From contig NZ_JAKNUS010000001.1 of assembly GCF_023155745.1 (NCBI RefSeq), positions 310,001 through 374,000 of the forward strand: a DNA stretch of 64,000 nucleotides. The letters run 5' to 3'. Below the pieces are notes generated by a model that did no database searches, was not told where the DNA came from, and saw only the letters and a program-made list of their open reading frames with translations. Shown here piece after piece: positions 60,812-64,000 of this stretch. The position numbers were made by a program, and so were the translations under genes. Origin of the DNA: Microbacterium kunmingense. Its GTDB lineage: Bacteria > Actinomycetota > Actinomycetes > Actinomycetales > Microbacteriaceae. Each line of letters begins with the position of its first letter. Within the stretch, counting starts at the first letter, position 1.

Positions 60812-62779
60812 ATGATGACCCCAGACTCACCGGTTGATGCCGAACTCACCGGCGACGGCGCCGAGCTCCGCCTGGAAGGGCGGGTCTTCGCCCGGCTGAA
60901 ACGGGGGTACGTGGTCGCCGATCGCGACGGTCTCACGCACGACTGGACTCTCGTGCGCATCGGATCGGGCGGCGTCTGGGAGATCCGCCTCGAGCTCCGC
61001 AATGCCGGCGACGCGCCGGTCACCGTGACGCGCATGGATTCCTGCGCCCTCGACCTCGACGTGGGCCCGGACCCTACCCGCTGGCGGACGAACTGGTATC
61101 GCTCGGCGTGGGGGGATGAGTTCCGACCCCGCCACGGCACCACGCGTCACGACCTTTTCCTCGATGTCCGGTCAGGTCGATCCTCGCACGGCTCGGCGCC
61201 GTGGCTGGGCATCGAGCGGGAGGATGACCGCGCCGCGGTGATCATCTGCCCCGCATGGAGCGGGAACTGGCACATCACCGCCCTCTCGGGAGGGTCTGTC
61301 ACCGCCGGCATTTCGCCGTGGCGGTTCTCGGTGATAATTCGCCCCGGCGAACGCGTCACAGCTCCTTCGGTGGTCATCGCCGCCGCCACGAGTCTGGACG
61401 CCGCCGCCGTGGAACTGCAGCGCGCGGTGCGTGATCACTGGCTCGCCCGGTCGCCCTTCGCCGACACCGTGCCCACAGAGTGGAACCACTGGTGGCCGTA
61501 CGAGGACGTCGAGGTGACCGAAGAGGTCATCTCCCGCAACGCGGTGACAGCTGCCGAGGTGGGTCTGGAGGTCGCGACCGTCGACGCCGGGTGGTTCGGC
61601 GCGTCTGATGCGGCCAGCGACTGGCAGGAGCAGCGCGGGGACTGGACGGATGTCAACACCGAGCGCTTTCCCTCGGGCCTGACCGCGCTGGGGGACGCCA
61701 TCCGTGCGACGGGTGCGCTTCCGGGCATCTGGATCGAGGCCGAGGCGGTCGGCCGCAGCGCGCGGGTGCGGGCGGAGCATCCCGATCTCCTCGCCGCTGC
61801 CGACGGGAACACGCAGCCCGATCCCTCGTACCGTCGGATGACCGTGTCGCTCGATCCCGCGGATCCGGGGTTCCTCGGCTACGTCTGTCTCGGCTCCCCC
61901 GCGGGACGTGCGCACCTGCGCTCGTCGCTCGGCGATCTCATCGAGCGGGTGGGCGCACGTTGGATCAAGCTGGACTTCAACGTCGACCCCGACGCTGGCT
62001 GTACCCGCACCGACCACGGGCACGGCGCCGGTGACGGGCTGTTCCGTCACTACGAGGGGCTCTACCGGGTTCTCGACGAGGTTCGCGAGAAGTACCCCGA
62101 CGTCTTCCTGGAAGCCTGCTCGTCGGGGGGTCTGCGCATCGACCTCGGCCTCGCCCGTCACGTCCACGCGTTCTTCCTGAGCGATCCCGACTACACCGAG
62201 CACCACCTCGAGGTGCTGCACGGCGCCTCGCGCATGCTGCCGCCGCTCGGCATCTTGCACTGGTCGCAGTCGCAGTGGCGGGGAGACTATCCCCCGCAGC
62301 AGCGGGAATGGGCGCAGGTGCAGCCGGAGGAGTTCCGCACGATGCTGCGGGCCGCGATGCTGCACCGCTTCGGCGTCAGCCTCCGACTGACCGATCTCGC
62401 CCCCGCGCTCCTCGACGTGCTGAGGGAGCACGTGCGTCTGTTCCGCACCGAGGTCGCACCGCTCGTGCGCGACGGGGTGCTCCGCCCGCTGTCGCCGACG
62501 CCCGAACGCGGCGGTGTCGGCGAACGGGCGCCGGCATTCCAGCTCTCGTCCGATCGGGAGGACCGTCACGTCGTTGCTGCCTTCGTGCTCTCCGGCGGAC
62601 GGCCGCCCACGCGCCTTCGGCTCCGTGCTCTCGATCCCGACGCGAGCTACCGCGTGACCGACCTCGCCACGGGCGAGATGTCATCCGCCGACGGTCGCAC
62701 GCTCGTCGACGTCGGAGTGGCGCTCTCCGCCTCCGGCGACCCGACCTCGTGGCTCCTCGCCGTTGCGCCGGCATCCTGA
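60812..62779 (+). CDS. GH36 alpha-galactosidase
   Basis: 655 residues. An N-terminal beta-sandwich (about 1-210) is followed by a barrel with WNHWWPYEDV near 226, VDAGWFG near 257, the catalytic nucleophile D388 in WIKLDFN, EACSSGG near 430 and the acid/base D458 in FLSDPDYTEHH, then a C-terminal beta domain. No signal peptide, so it acts on imported oligosaccharides. ATG 60812 or 60815 are both possible with GAGGA upstream; the latter has better spacing. First gene of the operon with GH38, under operator 3. Confidence 0.9.
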   Translation: MMTPDSPVDAELTGDGAELRLEGRVFARLKRGYVVADRDGLTHDWTLVRIGSGGVWEIRLELRNAGDAPVTVTRMDSCALDLDVGPDPTRWRTNWYRSAWGDEFRPRHGTTRHDLFLDVRSGRSSHGSAPWLGIEREDDRAAVIICPAWSGNWHITALSGGSVTAGISPWRFSVIIRPGERVTAPSVVIAAATSLDAAAVELQRAVRDHWLARSPFADTVPTEWNHWWPYEDVEVTEEVISRNAVTAAEVGLEVATVDAGWFGASDAASDWQEQRGDWTDVNTERFPSGLTALGDAIRATGALPGIWIEAEAVGRSARVRAEHPDLLAAADGNTQPDPSYRRMTVSLDPADPGFLGYVCLGSPAGRAHLRSSLGDLIERVGARWIKLDFNVDPDAGCTRTDHGHGAGDGLFRHYEGLYRVLDEVREKYPDVFLEACSSGGLRIDLGLARHVHAFFLSDPDYTEHHLEVLHGASRMLPPLGILHWSQSQWRGDYPPQQREWAQVQPEEFRTMLRAAMLHRFGVSLRLTDLAPALLDVLREHVRLFRTEVAPLVRDGVLRPLSPTPERGGVGERAPAFQLSSDREDRHVVAAFVLSGGRPPTRLRLRALDPDASYRVTDLATGEMSSADGRTLVDVGVALSASGDPTSWLLAVAPAS

Positions 62780-62824
62780 CTCCCCTCCCCGCCCTGAACG
62801 CCCCGGACCCTCAAGGAAGTCACC

Positions 62825-64000
62825 GTGCACAGCGATCACGCCCTCGTCGAAGCCCGGCTGCGCCGCTTCACCGTCGACCGCTTGACCCCCGCGATCTACC
62901 GGGATGCGCAGCCGCTGCGAGCCGCGGCCTGGAACGTGCCCCGTGAGCCCGTCTCGTTCGACGAGGCCATGGGGCAGACGTTCGAACCCGTTCCGCTCGG
63001 CTGGCGGTGGGGGCGCGCCTGGTCGACCGTATGGTTCCGCGTCACCGGCGCACTCCCCGCGGCGTGGCGGGCCGGTGCCCCGGCGGGGACGAAGATCGAG
63101 GTCCTCGTCGACTTCGACTACAACCGCTCGCGCTCCGGCTTCCAGGCCGAGGGGCTCGTGTACCGGCCGGACGGCACACCGATCAAGGCCATCGCGCCGC
63201 TGAACTCCTGGGTGGCGTGGAACCCCGCGGACGGTGACATCGACCTCGTCATCGAAGCCGCGGCCAACCCCGATGTGGCGGGCGAGTACACCTTCGAGCC
63301 CACGCCGCTCGGAGAGTGGGATGCCGCGGGCGAGGAGCCGCTCTACGAGCTGCGTCAGCTCGAGGTGGCGCTCCGGGACGAGACCGTCTGGGAGCTGGTC
63401 CAGGACGTCTGGACCCTCACCGGTCTCATGGAGCAGCTTCCCGACACGTCGTCGCGACGCCATGAGATCCTGCGCGCTCTGGAAACCATGATGGACGCGG
63501 TCGATCCCGACGATGTCGCCGGTACGGCAGAACGCGGTCGACAGATGCTGCGGGGCGCGCTCTCGGCGCCGGCGAGCGCGTCGGCGCACCGCATCCTCGC
63601 GACCGGTCACGCCCACATCGACTCAGCATGGCTGTGGCCCATCCGCGAGACTGTTCGCAAGTGCGCGCGGACCTTCACCAACGTCACGGCGCTGATGGAC
63701 GACGATCCCGCCTTCGTCTTCTCCTGCTCGTCCGCACAGCAGTACGCCTGGCTCAAGGAGCATCATCCCCGCGTCTACGCACGCATTCGCGAAAAGGTGG
63801 CAGCCGGCACGTTCGTCCCGGTGGGCGGGATGTGGGTGGAGTCCGACACGAACATGCCCGGGTCGGAGGCCCTCGCCCGTCAGTTCATCGCCGGCAAGCG
63901 GTTCTTCCTCGAAGAGTTCGGGATCGAGTGCGAGGAGGCGTGGCTGCCCGATTCGTTCGGCTACTCCGCCGCCCTGCCGCAGATCGTGGCGGCAGCCGGT
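62825..64000 (+). CDS. GH38 alpha-mannosidase, 5' part
   Basis: 392 residues are visible and the gene runs off the window; full-length homologues are about 1000. GTG 62825 with AAGGAAG upstream. After an N-terminal beta domain of about 250 residues, the zinc-binding HAHIDSAWLWP motif (H264, D266) and LPDSFGYSAALPQI with the likely nucleophile D376 are present, along with MWVESDTNMPGSEA. It removes alpha-linked mannose from small oligosaccharides in the cytoplasm. It follows the GH36 gene by 45 nt in the same operon. Confidence 0.9.
   Translation, partial: MHSDHALVEARLRRFTVDRLTPAIYRDAQPLRAAAWNVPREPVSFDEAMGQTFEPVPLGWRWGRAWSTVWFRVTGALPAAWRAGAPAGTKIEVLVDFDYNRSRSGFQAEGLVYRPDGTPIKAIAPLNSWVAWNPADGDIDLVIEAAANPDVAGEYTFEPTPLGEWDAAGEEPLYELRQLEVALRDETVWELVQDVWTLTGLMEQLPDTSSRRHEILRALETMMDAVDPDDVAGTAERGRQMLRGALSAPASASAHRILATGHAHIDSAWLWPIRETVRKCARTFTNVTALMDDDPAFVFSCSSAQQYAWLKEHHPRVYARIREKVAAGTFVPVGGMWVESDTNMPGSEALARQFIAGKRFFLEEFGIECEEAWLPDSFGYSAALPQIVAAAG

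Noticed and set aside
1..64000. tRNA genes, prophage or insertion sequences
   Set aside because: No cloverleaf-like sequence, integrase, transposase or phage gene was seen in any part of the window.

Overview
The window looks like chromosomal DNA of a high-GC Gram-positive actinobacterium, most likely Microbacteriaceae (Microbacterium or a close relative). This rests on the strong GC bias and codon use, the r-protein gene order (S10, spc and alpha operons joined, with rpsN and rpsD absent from their usual slots), TANNNT promoters placed just upstream of start codons, GTG/TTG starts, and short palindromic intergenic repeats. No database search was possible, so genus level is an inference.

Layout. 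1-735: 3' part of an AbiEi/DUF559-like protein, followed by five tandem 21-bp hairpin repeats (741-845). 880-18056: S10-spc-alpha ribosomal protein region with secY, adk, map, a DsbA-like gene, infA, rpmJ, rpoA and rplQ, closed by a strong terminator. 18074-18201: a paired palindromic repeat. 18225-22000: an acyltransferase, truA and an EEP-family phosphohydrolase. 22031-33311: an envelope and exopolysaccharide-like locus (sensor kinase, degenerate GGDEF membrane protein, two divergent lipoproteins, processive GT2, response regulator, GH6 hydrolase, LPxTG protein, DUF4012 protein, VanZ). 33415-34993: small proteins including a PPOX-fold protein and CsbD. 35059-45721: MarR and aldehyde dehydrogenase facing a sugar-catabolic operon (split transketolase, Zn-alcohol dehydrogenase, ribose-type ABC importer, SDR, ketose 3-epimerase-like). 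45723-47836: metB and a cystathionine beta-synthase-like gene. 48097-51548: AraC regulator, hydrolase, sufS and sufU. 51561-51690: a second copy of the paired repeat. 51724-64000: a glycan-use locus with a GntR regulator, sugar-acid pathway enzymes, CUT1-type ABC importer lacking its ATPase, ThuA, Gfo/Idh/MocA, GH36 alpha-galactosidase and a partial GH38 alpha-mannosidase.

How the genes fit together. The two sugar loci each carry their own regulator and a matching palindrome. A TTTAC-TT-GTAAA site overlaps the -35 elements of both promoters between the ALDH-MarR and transketolase operons. A 15-bp palindrome of the form TTA(C/G)ATATGAT(G/C)TAA lies over the -10 of three promoters in the GntR-linked glycan locus, which suggests a compact local regulon repressed by the GntR protein at 53399-54166. 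The most unusual structural signals are the repeats. A paired element with a 74-nt period occurs in two convergent intergenic regions 33 kb apart. A two-copy long hairpin sits before infA. A palindromic repeat has been absorbed into the coding sequence of rpmC.
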